The notes beneath the pieces are model-generated. The model did no database searches, was not told the origin of the DNA, and saw nothing but the letters and a program-made list of their open reading frames with translations. A DNA stretch of 64,000 bases from Polynucleobacter sp. UK-FUSCHL-C3 (GTDB lineage Bacteria; Pseudomonadota; Gammaproteobacteria; Burkholderiales; Burkholderiaceae), in the NCBI RefSeq assembly GCF_040409815.1, contig NZ_CP099959.1:930001-994000 (forward strand). Reading direction: 5' to 3'. Below are positions 18,863 through 27,067 of this stretch, piece after piece. The position numbers and the translations under genes were made by a program. How positions within the stretch are numbered: the first letter of the stretch is position 1; each line of letters opens with the position of its first letter.

Positions 18863-21448
18863 ATGTTAGACGCATATCAAACCCATGTTGCTGAACGTGC
18901 CGCACAAGGCATCCCCGCACTTCCGCTTACCAAAGACCAAACTACTGAACTCCTTAAATTACTGCTTAATCCTCCCAAGGGTTTAGAAGCAGAACTCGTA
19001 GAACTCATTAGTTATAGAGTACCTGCTGGTGTTGATGAGGCGGCCAAGGTCAAGGCAGAGTTTTTGGATTCTGTTGCCAAAGGGAAGATTGCTTCTCCAT
19101 TGATCTCCAAGGTCAAGGCAACGGAGTTACTGGGTACGATGCTCGGTGGTTACAACATCAAACCGCTGGTTGAACTTTTAGAAGACAAAGACTGTGCCGC
19201 GGCAGCTACGGAGGCATTGAAAAAGACCTTATTGATGTTTGATTACTTCAATGATGTCAATGACTTAGCCAACAAAGGTAATGCAAATGCCAAGGCTCTA
19301 ATCCAGAGTTGGGCCAATGCCGAATGGTTTACTAGTCGCCCCGCTGTCCCAGAATCCATGACCCTGACGGTCTTTAAGGTCACCGGTGAGACCAATACCG
19401 ATGATCTATCCCCTGCACCCGATGCGTGGAGCCGTCCCGATATTCCCCTGCATGCCACCATCATGCTCAAGAACCCCCGTCCTGGCATTGAGCCCGATGA
19501 AGCTGGTGTGCGCGGTCCCATGAAACAAATTGAGGCCTTGAAACAAAAAGGTCATCAGATCGCCTATGTGGGTGATGTAGTGGGTACCGGTTCTTCTCGC
19601 AAGTCAGCGACCAACTCGGTCTTGTGGTGGACCGGCCAAGATATTCCCTTTGTTCCAAATAAGCGCTTTGGTGGAGTCTGTTTGGGTAGCAAGATTGCAC
19701 CAATCTTCTTTAACACCATGGAAGATGCGGGCGCTCTGCCAATTGAGCTTGATGTCAATCAAATGAACATGGGCGATGTGATTGAACTGCGCCCTTACGA
19801 GGGCAAGGTTTATAAAAATGGTGCGGTGATTACCGACTTCGCATTGAAGTCCCCAGTGATTTTGGATGAAGTACGTGCTGGTGGTCGTATTCCTCTCATC
19901 GTGGGTCGTGGTCTAACTGCGAAAGCGCGTGCGTCTTTAGGTCTGCCTGCATCCACCGAGTTCCGTGTTCCCATTAGTCCTCCTAATAATAAGAAGGGCT
20001 TTAGCTTGGCACAGAAGATGGTCGGTCGTGCCTGTGGATTACCAGAGGGTCAAGGTGTTCGTCCTGGTACCTATTGCGAACCCCATATGACCACGGTCGG
20101 CTCACAAGATACCACCGGTCCGATGACCCGTGATGAGTTGAAAGATCTTGCGTGTTTAGGGTTCTCGGCAGATCTCGTGATGCAATCCTTCTGCCACACC
20201 TCGGCCTATCCCAAGCCCGTTGATATTCGCACGCACCATGAGTTGCCTGCGTTTATGACCAATCGCGGTGGCGTTGCCCTACGTCCGGGTGATGGTGTGA
20301 TCCACAGTTGGTTAAATCGTTTATTACTTCCTGATACCTGTGGCACTGGTGGCGATAGTCATACGCGCTTCCCCATTGGCATCTCCTTTCCTGCAGGCTC
20401 AGGTCTCGTTGCCTTTGCAGCCGCAACCGGTGTGATGCCCTTGGATATGCCAGAGTCAGTATTGATTCGGTTTAAGGGCAAGATGCAGCCCGGTATTACC
20501 TTGCGTGATTTAGTCAACGCAATACCGCTCTATGCCATTAAGCGCGGTCTTCTCACCGTTGAGAAAAAAGGTAAGAAGAATGTGTTCTCAGGTCGGATCC
20601 TCGAGATTGAAGGATTGCCTGATCTCAAGGTGGAACAAGCCTTTGAACTGTCCGATGCCTCGGCTGAGCGTTCTGCTGGTGGATGCACTGTGCATCTCAA
20701 TAAAGAACCCATCATCGAGTACATGCGTTCTAACATCACCTTGATGAAGTGGATGATTGCGAATGGTTATGAAGATAAGCGCACCCTCACCCGTCGCATT
20801 AAAGCGATGGAGTCGTGGATTGCTAATCCACAATTACTCAAGGCTGATGCCGATGCCGATTATTTCGAGGTCATTGAGATCGACATGAACGAGATCAAAG
20901 AGCCCATCTTGGCTTGCCCCAATGATCCTGACGATGTGAAGTTCTTGTCGGAAGTACAGGGTGACAAGATTGATGAGGTGTTCATTGGTTCGTGCATGAC
21001 CAATATTGGTCACTTCCGTGCTGCTGGCAAGATCTTAGAAGGTAAGACCGATATCCCAACGCGTTTATGGATTGCACCACCTACGAAGATGGACGCGATG
21101 ATCCTCACAGAAGAAGGCTATTACGGTATCTTGGGGCGCACAGGTGCTCGCATGGAAACTCCAGGTTGTTCTTTGTGTATGGGCAACCAAGCGCAGATGC
21201 GTAAAGGTGCTTCTGCGGTATCCACATCGACACGTAACTTCCCGAATCGTTTAGGAATCGATACGCGTGTTTATCTTGCTTCAGCAGAACTTGCTGCCGT
21301 AGCTGCCCTCCTTGGCAGAATCCCAACTATGGCAGAGTATCTTGAGCAAGTGCAATCGCTTAATGCCAAAGCCGATGATGTCTATCGCTACATGAACTTT
21401 GACAAGATCAAAGACTTTAGTAGTGTGGCGGATACGGTTAGTGTGTAA
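18863..21448 (+). CDS. acnB: Bifunctional aconitate hydratase 2 / 2-methylisocitrate dehydratase
   Basis: This 861-residue protein begins with the HEAT-like AcnB domain, then the swivel domain (about 170-380), then the catalytic [4Fe-4S] region with cluster cysteines C711 ([14 protein letters not shown]), C769 and C772 (CSLCMGN). The position and spacing match E. coli AcnB. It interconverts citrate and isocitrate in the TCA cycle and can serve the 2-methylcitrate route. The ribosome site (AGGAA) is 5-6 nt upstream. A strong terminator follows, so it is probably a single-gene unit. Confidence 0.98.
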   Translation: MLDAYQTHVAERAAQGIPALPLTKDQTTELLKLLLNPPKGLEAELVELISYRVPAGVDEAAKVKAEFLDSVAKGKIASPLISKVKATELLGTMLGGYNIKPLVELLEDKDCAAAATEALKKTLLMFDYFNDVNDLANKGNANAKALIQSWANAEWFTSRPAVPESMTLTVFKVTGETNTDDLSPAPDAWSRPDIPLHATIMLKNPRPGIEPDEAGVRGPMKQIEALKQKGHQIAYVGDVVGTGSSRKSATNSVLWWTGQDIPFVPNKRFGGVCLGSKIAPIFFNTMEDAGALPIELDVNQMNMGDVIELRPYEGKVYKNGAVITDFALKSPVILDEVRAGGRIPLIVGRGLTAKARASLGLPASTEFRVPISPPNNKKGFSLAQKMVGRACGLPEGQGVRPGTYCEPHMTTVGSQDTTGPMTRDELKDLACLGFSADLVMQSFCHTSAYPKPVDIRTHHELPAFMTNRGGVALRPGDGVIHSWLNRLLLPDTCGTGGDSHTRFPIGISFPAGSGLVAFAAATGVMPLDMPESVLIRFKGKMQPGITLRDLVNAIPLYAIKRGLLTVEKKGKKNVFSGRILEIEGLPDLKVEQAFELSDASAERSAGGCTVHLNKEPIIEYMRSNITLMKWMIANGYEDKRTLTRRIKAMESWIANPQLLKADADADYFEVIEIDMNEIKEPILACPNDPDDVKFLSEVQGDKIDEVFIGSCMTNIGHFRAAGKILEGKTDIPTRLWIAPPTKMDAMILTEEGYYGILGRTGARMETPGCSLCMGNQAQMRKGASAVSTSTRNFPNRLGIDTRVYLASAELAAVAALLGRIPTMAEYLEQVQSLNAKADDVYRYMNFDKIKDFSSVADTVSV

Positions 21449-21470
21449 GTAATAGGCCTCTGTAATGCAA

Positions 21471-21502
21471 AAGCCCAAGGTTTTAGGCCTTGGGCTTTTT
21501 TT
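21471..21502 (+). terminator. Rho-independent terminator of acnB
   Basis: AAGCCCAAGG (21471-21480) pairs perfectly with CCTTGGGCTT (21488-21497), a 10-bp stem with a 7-nt loop, followed by a run of T. Confidence 0.93.
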
Positions 21503-21539
21503 ATTCTAGTTCTTACTGCTTAGCTGACCATTTAAAACA

Positions 21540-21797
21540 TCAATGCAAGACTGCATGTTGAGCTTGCTTCCTGCGTTTGTGAAGTAGCCAGGCGCTATGG
21601 ATTCTGGTGACGACCAAAATTGGCCAAAGCAAAGCGCAAAGCGCGACCCAAAAAATACGACTTTCAAATGGGTTGTCATCTGAGGTCCTCGCCTTGTGAG
21701 GACCCTCGCTAAACAAGTGCCGCTGTGAATACGTTACAAACCCAAAACATGCTCCAAAGAGTATAAAAAGGGTGATAAAAGTTGTGTCGTTCATCAT
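21540..21797 (-). CDS. Small two-helix membrane protein of unknown function (85 aa)
   Basis: From ATG at 21797 (GAGG 5 nt upstream) the product has 85 residues: helix 1 FITLFILFGACFGFVTY, a charged loop with SEGPHKARTSDDNP, helix 2 IFWVALCALLWPILVVTRI, and a basic tail. An upstream ATG exists but would add an unlikely hydrophobic stretch without a ribosome site. It is the next minus-strand gene after egtD (171 bp away) and may or may not belong to that unit. No family is recognised. Confidence 0.6.
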   Translation of the reverse strand: MMNDTTFITLFILFGACFGFVTYSQRHLFSEGPHKARTSDDNPFESRIFWVALCALLWPILVVTRIHSAWLLHKRRKQAQHAVLH

Positions 21798-21968
21798 GTT
21801 TACCTCACATAAGTTGAGTAAAGTAATTATTACACCAAAATCTGTAAAAATTAAGTTACCCAAGTTTTGTTTGATAGGTAAATAGGGCTATTTTTAATGC
21901 AGTGCAAAATAATTAGCCAGTGGCTTTAGGCAGCTATTGAGCCTAAGATGCTTTAAGCCATTTAGGCC

Positions 21969-22886
21969 TCATGCAAAACTAGCAAAACAGACCATGAAGT
22001 TCTGGTTTTGATCAGTCCAAGAGACTACTTTCTGAAAACCGGCCTTCTTCAATAGGTCTTGGAAACCTGCCTGAGTGTATTTATAGCTATTTTCGGTATG
22101 GATGGTCTCACCCTTACAAAACTCAGCCAAATGACCATCCCAGCTAACCGTGACGTCTCGCTTGGCTCGTAAATGCATTTCAATGCGAGATGCTTGTTCA
22201 TTAAAAAAGGAGTCATGCTCCCAATCTTCTAAACAAAAATTAGTGCCGATTAAACGGTTAATGTGTAATAAGACATTGCAATTAAATGCCGCCGTAATAC
22301 CCAGTGAATCGTTGTAAGCGCGATGTAATACTTCTCTATTCTTAACAAGGTCCACCCCAATTAGCAGACCACCACTGCCATTTAATAATTGAGCGATACC
22401 TTGCAAAAATAGATGGGCTTCCTTGGGATCAAAATTACCGATCGATGATCCTGGGTAGAAAAATATCTTCTTCTGGGCAGCGATATCAGGTAACTGAATT
22501 GCTTGCGATAGATCGCATGCTTGGGCGATCATGGCAATGTTAGGAAATTGTTTTTGTAGATTAGCAATTGCTGTATCAAGGAACGTTTTTGAGATATCCA
22601 ATGCCCAATATTGTTTTGGCTGCAAACTTTCAAATAAAGCGCTTGCCTTAGCGCAGTTCCCAGCGCCTAGGTCAACTAAGGCATCGCAATCCCCCACTGC
22701 CGCTGATATCTCGTGGATGTAACGCGACATAATGTGCGCCTCGGTGCGAGTTGGATAGTACTCATCGAGCAAGGTAATGGCTTCAAATAACTTAGAGCCG
22801 AGTTCGTCATAAAAGAACTTCGGGGCAATATGCGCCGGCTTCGCTTGTAAACCAATGGTGAGCTCTTGTAGGATTAAGGGGTTCAT
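21969..22886 (-). CDS. egtD: L-histidine N-alpha-methyltransferase EgtD
   Basis: This 305-residue SAM enzyme makes hercynine (histidine betaine) from histidine, the first step to ergothioneine and selenoneine. The SAM motif is VDLGAGNCAKASALFESL (about 71-88). The histidine-binding residues known from mycobacterial EgtD have counterparts here: Tyr43/44 in EYYPTRTEAHIM, Asn151 in GSSIGNFDP, and Glu265 and Ser267 in HTENSYKY. Their mutual spacing is within two or three residues of the reference enzyme. It is the last gene of the operon that encodes the selenate-type ABC transporter, 7 bp after a permease gene. No other ergothioneine gene is adjacent, but an EgtB/SenA-like enzyme is encoded 8 kb away. 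Confidence 0.93.
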   Translation of the reverse strand: MNPLILQELTIGLQAKPAHIAPKFFYDELGSKLFEAITLLDEYYPTRTEAHIMSRYIHEISAAVGDCDALVDLGAGNCAKASALFESLQPKQYWALDISKTFLDTAIANLQKQFPNIAMIAQACDLSQAIQLPDIAAQKKIFFYPGSSIGNFDPKEAHLFLQGIAQLLNGSGGLLIGVDLVKNREVLHRAYNDSLGITAAFNCNVLLHINRLIGTNFCLEDWEHDSFFNEQASRIEMHLRAKRDVTVSWDGHLAEFCKGETIHTENSYKYTQAGFQDLLKKAGFQKVVSWTDQNQNFMVCFASFA

Positions 22887-22893
22887 AGTGGGG

Positions 22894-23697
22894 TTAGCGT
22901 GACATCAGGCGTTGCGCGACGTATGACATGGTATCAACCAGAACGACTAATAGAATGATGGCAATCAATATGCTGCTGGTCTCTTGCATCTGAAATAGTC
23001 CCATATGAAAAGCAAGCATTTGTCCTAAGCCACCGCCGCCCACAACGCCTAATACAGCAGCCGCACGAATATTGTTCTCCCAGCGATAAAGCGTGTAAGA
23101 CATGAGTTGTGGAATGATAGTGGGTAAGGTGGCATATAAAAATACTTGGCTCTCTGAAGCGCCCTGAACCCGCAGTGCCTGCGCTGCACCTTGCGGTGCG
23201 TTCTCAATCGACTCCGAGAACAAACGACCGAGCACTCCCGTGGTGTGAAGTGCTAATGCTAACGTACCAGCGAATGGTCCTAGACCAGCCGATATAAGAA
23301 TTAGAGCGGCCCACACTAGCTCGGGTATTGAGCGTAGACCGTTTAGTACTAAGCGACACAAAAAGCGCCAATGCGCAGGATCATTAGCATGGCTTTTACT
23401 AGCTGGTATTGCAAGCAGTAAGCCAAAGAACGCTGCCAAGATAGTGCCAACTGCCGACATCGCAAGAGTCTCTAGCCCAGCGATCCAAAGTTTATGTAAA
23501 AAGATTGCTCGTAGGTCCGGCGATAGTAGTTCACCTAAAAACCGACCCATACGCTTAGCGCTATCTACTGAAAATAAGCGGCCCAACTGAAGATCAAGGG
23601 TCCAAAAACTAAGGATGGTTAATAGCACTAAGCCTAGTGTGACCCAGCACACTGAGCAGTTCCACCGAAACCATGGGTTTGCTTGAGGGTTAATCAT
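22894..23697 (-). CDS. PhnE-type ABC transporter permease, second subunit
   Basis: I take the ATG at 23697, which overlaps the stop of the previous permease as ATGA, giving 267 residues. The frame itself extends further upstream. The product has about six transmembrane helices and the EAA-type loop ALRVQGASESQVFLYATLPTIIP that contacts the ATPase, then NNIRAAAVLGVVGGGGLG, characteristic of PhnE permeases. It pairs with the permease at 23694-24539 to form the channel of the importer. There are no C-P lyase genes here, so phosphonate is not the obvious cargo. Confidence 0.88.
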   Translation of the reverse strand: MINPQANPWFRWNCSVCWVTLGLVLLTILSFWTLDLQLGRLFSVDSAKRMGRFLGELLSPDLRAIFLHKLWIAGLETLAMSAVGTILAAFFGLLLAIPASKSHANDPAHWRFLCRLVLNGLRSIPELVWAALILISAGLGPFAGTLALALHTTGVLGRLFSESIENAPQGAAQALRVQGASESQVFLYATLPTIIPQLMSYTLYRWENNIRAAAVLGVVGGGGLGQMLAFHMGLFQMQETSSILIAIILLVVLVDTMSYVAQRLMSR

Positions 23698-24539
23698 TGC
23701 ATGACCTTTCTGAGCCATGCACTTAATAGATCTGCTAGGCCAACTAGGAGCATAAAGACGATCAGAATGGTTGCTACTTCGCCGCCATTAAACATACGCA
23801 TGGAGTTATCCAGTTGCTGCCCTAGGCCCCCTGCTCCGACAAATCCCAGTACTGCAGATGCACGAATGGCGCACTCCCAGCGATATACGGTGTAACTAGT
23901 TAGTTCGGTTGAGTTCTGTGGCAAGACTCCGTAAAAGAATGCCTGCAATCGGCTAGAGCCATTACGCATTAAATTAGTAGCCACGTGGTGCTCACCGCTC
24001 TCTAAGATCTCGGTATAGACCTTGCCAAGCATTCCTGAGTACGTTAGACCAATTGCTAAGACCCCAGCAGCTGGTCCAAGACCTACGACCCTCACAAATA
24101 CTAGAGCCCAAATTAACTCGGGGACGCTGCGCAGGATGATTAAGATCCAGCGGATTACTTGACGCACGGCAAAAGGGAGAAGATGCATTCGTCCCGATAG
24201 GGATGAGATTGATAACACTCGTGTTGAGATCAATGTCATTGGGATCGCAAGCACTAGTGCCAGAAATGTACCGGCGGTGGCTATTGCAATCGTTCGCCAG
24301 GCCTCTTTAGCAATCAGTAATAAAAACTCTGGATTGGTCTGGGGAGGAAAAAAATCAGCTAGAAATTTGGAGCTTACTTTGAGGTTCTCGGGTTCAAGCA
24401 AAATCCAAGGCCTAAACTCGGTTGCTACGAATGCCGGTACCAAAAGAATAAGCAGCGCAATGAACCAAAATAGTCGACCGGTCCAGGCCGGGTCTCTGAG
24501 CGCGGGGTTACTAGGCTGAACTAGAGTTGCAGTCACCAC
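23694..24539 (-). CDS. PhnE-type ABC transporter permease, first subunit
   Basis: This 281-residue inner-membrane permease has an N-terminal helix (LFWFIALLILLVPAFVA), a TVGPE-like LRSVPELIWALVFVRVVGLGP segment, the EAA-like loop NLMRNGSSRLQAFFYGVLPQ and CAIRASAVLGFVGAGGLGQQL. It shares domain plan with the following permease, so the pair likely arose by duplication. The ATPase gene ends 3 bp before it. It is part of the putative selenate-type importer operon with EgtD. Confidence 0.88.
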   Translation of the reverse strand: MVTATLVQPSNPALRDPAWTGRLFWFIALLILLVPAFVATEFRPWILLEPENLKVSSKFLADFFPPQTNPEFLLLIAKEAWRTIAIATAGTFLALVLAIPMTLISTRVLSISSLSGRMHLLPFAVRQVIRWILIILRSVPELIWALVFVRVVGLGPAAGVLAIGLTYSGMLGKVYTEILESGEHHVATNLMRNGSSRLQAFFYGVLPQNSTELTSYTVYRWECAIRASAVLGFVGAGGLGQQLDNSMRMFNGGEVATILIVFMLLVGLADLLSAWLRKVMQ

Positions 24540-24542
24540 TGA

Positions 24543-25406
24543 TCACCGACAATGAATAATCTTAACTGGGGCTGGCTCAGGCGGGCTATCTGGTAAGACC
24601 GGCGCATTTTGGTACAGCTCGTGTTCGTGTTGTCTATACAGATCTGCCAATAGTTCCTTACTGACCTCACTGCTAGGCAGATCAAAGACTAATTTCCCAT
24701 CACGCAAACCGATGACACGAGGAAATTTGCTGGTTGCTACATCCACCTGATGCAAGCTCGTAATTAATGTAATCCCATGATCTTTGGCATGTGTAATCAA
24801 ACTATCCATCGCCTGTCGTGCTCGGGTTGGATCTAAGGCTGAGAGCGGCTCATCAATTAACCAGATCTTTGCGGGAGACAGTAAGGCACGCGCCAAGCCA
24901 ACCCGTTGGCGCTCTCCGCCAGAGAGTCGGTCTACCCGTTGCCAAAGCTTATCGGCAAGGTCAAATTGCGCAAGAGCCTCACTAGCTTCTTTACTATCCC
25001 TGGGATAGATCAGACTAGTTAGGCTTACGAAGAAAGATTGTCTTGGTAATTTGGCTGCAAGTAAGGCAGTAATAACGCGTTGTCTTGGAGGTAATGGCGG
25101 GGTTTGCGGTGCAAAAAAAAGATTGCCTCGTAGCTCTTGTAGTTTACGAGTAGCTAGCTCCCAAACAGACTGATGGTTCAGTAAGACCTTTCCAGACTTT
25201 ACTTTTAAAGCGGCGGCAATAACTAATAAAAGGCTTGTTTTGCCTGATCCAGATGGGCCGATGACTGCTACATGCTCGCCTGGCTCTATAGATAAACTAA
25301 GCCCCTGAATCGCTGGGGGAGCTTGCGCAGTCGCTGCAGGATGATAAGCAGTGACGTCGCTAAGCTCGATGCCAAAGTCCTTACGAGCAGAGAGTTGGTT
25401 TGGCAC
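24543..25406 (-). CDS. PhnC-type ABC transporter ATP-binding protein
   Basis: This 287-residue ATPase has Walker A GPSGSGKTS (about 50-58), Q-loop FFAPQTPPLP, signature LSGGERQRVGLA (161-172) and Walker B IWLIDEPLSALDP. A glutamine/leucine-rich insert near residues 112-135 (LPRQSFFVSLTSLIYPRD) fits PhnC-type proteins. It drives the two PhnE-type permeases. The start is GTG. It follows the binding-protein gene by 7 bp. It might also energise the receptor-permease fusion at 31859-33412, which has no ATPase gene beside it, but that is speculation. Confidence 0.9.
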   Translation of the reverse strand: MPNQLSARKDFGIELSDVTAYHPAATAQAPPAIQGLSLSIEPGEHVAVIGPSGSGKTSLLLVIAAALKVKSGKVLLNHQSVWELATRKLQELRGNLFFAPQTPPLPPRQRVITALLAAKLPRQSFFVSLTSLIYPRDSKEASEALAQFDLADKLWQRVDRLSGGERQRVGLARALLSPAKIWLIDEPLSALDPTRARQAMDSLITHAKDHGITLITSLHQVDVATSKFPRVIGLRDGKLVFDLPSSEVSKELLADLYRQHEHELYQNAPVLPDSPPEPAPVKIIHCR

Positions 25407-25413
25407 GTCGTGA

Positions 25414-26268
25414 TTAACGAATCAAGCCAGCACTACGTCCTGCGTTCTCCAAACCTTTATAGTTTTCGGGTTTTGTGGGGATGTATTTCGTAGCCCGATT
25501 GAGGGTCAAGATTTCTTTACCCTCTGGATTGTTCATATTGAGGTTGAGAAGCGCTGCTGTGATTTTCTCGCGCAGAGGAGCGGGCATATCTGCGTGTACT
25601 GACCAGTTGTAATTAAAGTAAGGGGGCGTTGTATAAAATACATCGACCTTGGTGGTGTCAACCTTATTTTCTGAAACAAATTTACGCCATACCGTTATAT
25701 CAAGTGCTGCCGCATCCACTCGACCGCTTACAACCGCTGCAATAGTTGCGTCGTGTGCTCCCGAATAGGCCACCCGTTTAAAGTCTTTGTCCGGATCGAT
25801 TCCAGCCTCTAACAAAAATGAGCGTGGCATTAAATGACCAGAGGTACTTGATTGGGAACCAAAGCTTACTTGCTTTCCTTTTAAATCAGTAAGGCGTTTA
25901 ATCCCAGAATTTGTTTGGGTGATGAACACTGAACGAAAGCTAGTATCTTCTTCACGCTGTGCAATTGGAATGATCTTTCCGCCTGAGCGGATTTGAGCCT
26001 GAACATATGTGAAGCCACCGAACCATACCAACTCTACTTGCTTATTAACAAGCGCTTCTACGGCAGCAGGATAGTCATTAACAGGTACAAAATCGACCTT
26101 CATTCCTACTGTACGTTCTAAATACTTAGTCAAGGGGCCAAATTTGCGGATTTGCTCGGTTGCCGCCTCTTCAGGGATCGTTGTCACGCGTAATACAGTT
26201 TGCGCGCTAAGGCTAATTGAAGTACTAAATAGTAAAAAGCAAAGAATGGCTTTTAAATAATGTGACAT
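25414..26268 (-). CDS. PhnD-family substrate-binding protein, putative selenate receptor type
   Basis: From ATG at 26268 (AAGG upstream) the protein has 284 residues and a signal peptide (MSHYLKAILCFLLFSTSISLSA). Segments LRVTTIPEEAATEQIRKFGP, VELVWFGGFTYVQAQI, FGSQSSTSGHLMPRSFLL, RVAYSGAHDATIAAV and TPPYFNYNWSVH match, from memory, the PhnD relatives annotated as putative selenate ABC transporter receptors. That name comes from genome context, not from binding data, so oxyanions or another ligand remain possible. It is the first gene of the five-gene operon ending in egtD. The pairing with EgtD makes a selenium supply for selenoneine an attractive reading. Confidence 0.85.
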   Translation of the reverse strand: MSHYLKAILCFLLFSTSISLSAQTVLRVTTIPEEAATEQIRKFGPLTKYLERTVGMKVDFVPVNDYPAAVEALVNKQVELVWFGGFTYVQAQIRSGGKIIPIAQREEDTSFRSVFITQTNSGIKRLTDLKGKQVSFGSQSSTSGHLMPRSFLLEAGIDPDKDFKRVAYSGAHDATIAAVVSGRVDAAALDITVWRKFVSENKVDTTKVDVFYTTPPYFNYNWSVHADMPAPLREKITAALLNLNMNNPEGKEILTLNRATKYIPTKPENYKGLENAGRSAGLIR

Positions 26269-26419
26269 ATTTTTGTACCTTATTAATGAATGGATAGGAA
26301 AATTGTATAGAGAATTAAGAGAATGCGTACGCCTGCCAAAATTCTTGGTGGATCCCATAAATAGCAAGAGAATGTAACAATACGAACATGTTCTTTATTC
26401 TTCAACGTAAGACTTTTTA
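26269..26419. promoter_or_regulatory. Divergent regulatory region between the transporter-egtD operon and the LolD-like cassette
   Basis: This 151-bp space must carry promoters for both directions. It holds two perfect palindromes: GCGTACGC (26325-26332) and GAACATGTTC (26384-26393), the latter 26 bp before the LolD-like start. The region is A+T-rich by eye. I could not fix -35/-10 boxes with confidence on either strand. Confidence 0.45.
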
Positions 26420-27067
26420 ATGATCTTACTTCAAGCTGAGGGGATCTCTCGTCGAGTCTCAGCCGATCGCTGGCTGTTTCGAGACCTCAATATCGCCCTT
26501 GCTGCTGGCGAGCAACTTGCGCTTCAGGGTGCCTCTGGGGTGGGTAAGTCGACGCTGCTAAATCTCTTAGCGGGGCTAGATCAACCCGACGAGGGTCGGT
26601 TGTTATTTGAGGGTAAAGATTTCAAAACAATGGGGGCAAATGAGCAACTCTATCTTCGCCGTACTGCCTTCGGTTTCGTTTTTCAGGCTTTCCATTTAAT
26701 GCCACATCTCAATGCTCTACAAAATGTAATGGTGCCCTGTTTGATCGCTGGGGTGCCCCTTGACCAAGCAAAAAATCGTGCACAGGTACTTTTAAGCGAA
26801 CTGGGTCTGGCTGCTACGTATGAACAATTTCCAGCCGTTTTATCTGGGGGCGAACAACAACGAATAGCCCTTGCACGAGCTTTGGTCCATCGCCCTAAAG
26901 TTGTTCTGGCGGACGAACCAACGGGTAACCTAGACCCAGTAACTGCTAATCTCGCCTTAGAGCTTTTGTGTCGTACTTGTCGTGAGCATAATGCCGCCTT
27001 AGTAATGGTGACTCATTCAGAAAAAGCAGCTGAGCGCTTAGATCGGCGTTTGTTTTTAACAAACTAA
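26420..27067 (+). CDS. LolD/MacB-type ABC transporter ATP-binding protein
   Basis: This 215-residue ATPase has Walker [11 protein letters not shown]-loop [17 protein letters not shown], signature [14 protein letters not shown] and Walker [14 protein letters not shown]. The [13 protein letters not shown] segment is typical of LolD/MacB/FtsE-like mechanotransmission transporters, which power periplasmic work rather than cross-membrane import. It is the first gene of a three-gene plus-strand cassette; its stop overlaps the permease start as TAATG. A paralogue (ybbA) is at 38212-38901. Confidence 0.9.
   Translation: MILLQAEGISRRVSADRWLFRDLNIALAAGEQLALQGASGVGKSTLLNLLAGLDQPDEGRLLFEGKDFKTMGANEQLYLRRTAFGFVFQAFHLMPHLNALQNVMVPCLIAGVPLDQAKNRAQVLLSELGLAATYEQFPAVLSGGEQQRIALARALVHRPKVVLADEPTGNLDPVTANLALELLCRTCREHNAALVMVTHSEKAAERLDRRLFLTN

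Noticed and set aside
21898..21968. Terminator behind egtD
   Set aside because: TTAGGC/GCCTAA repeats could form alternative stems, but none is followed by a T-run on the minus strand, so I did not call it.
22894..26268. Phosphonate (phn) import operon
   Set aside because: The proteins are PhnCDE-like, but no C-P lyase or other phosphonate genes are present. The receptor matches the putative selenate group and the operon ends in egtD.
26384..26393. LexA box
   Set aside because: GAACATGTTC has a 2-bp spacer, while Gram-positive LexA boxes need GAAC-N4-GTTC, and proteobacterial LexA uses CTGT-N8-ACAG.
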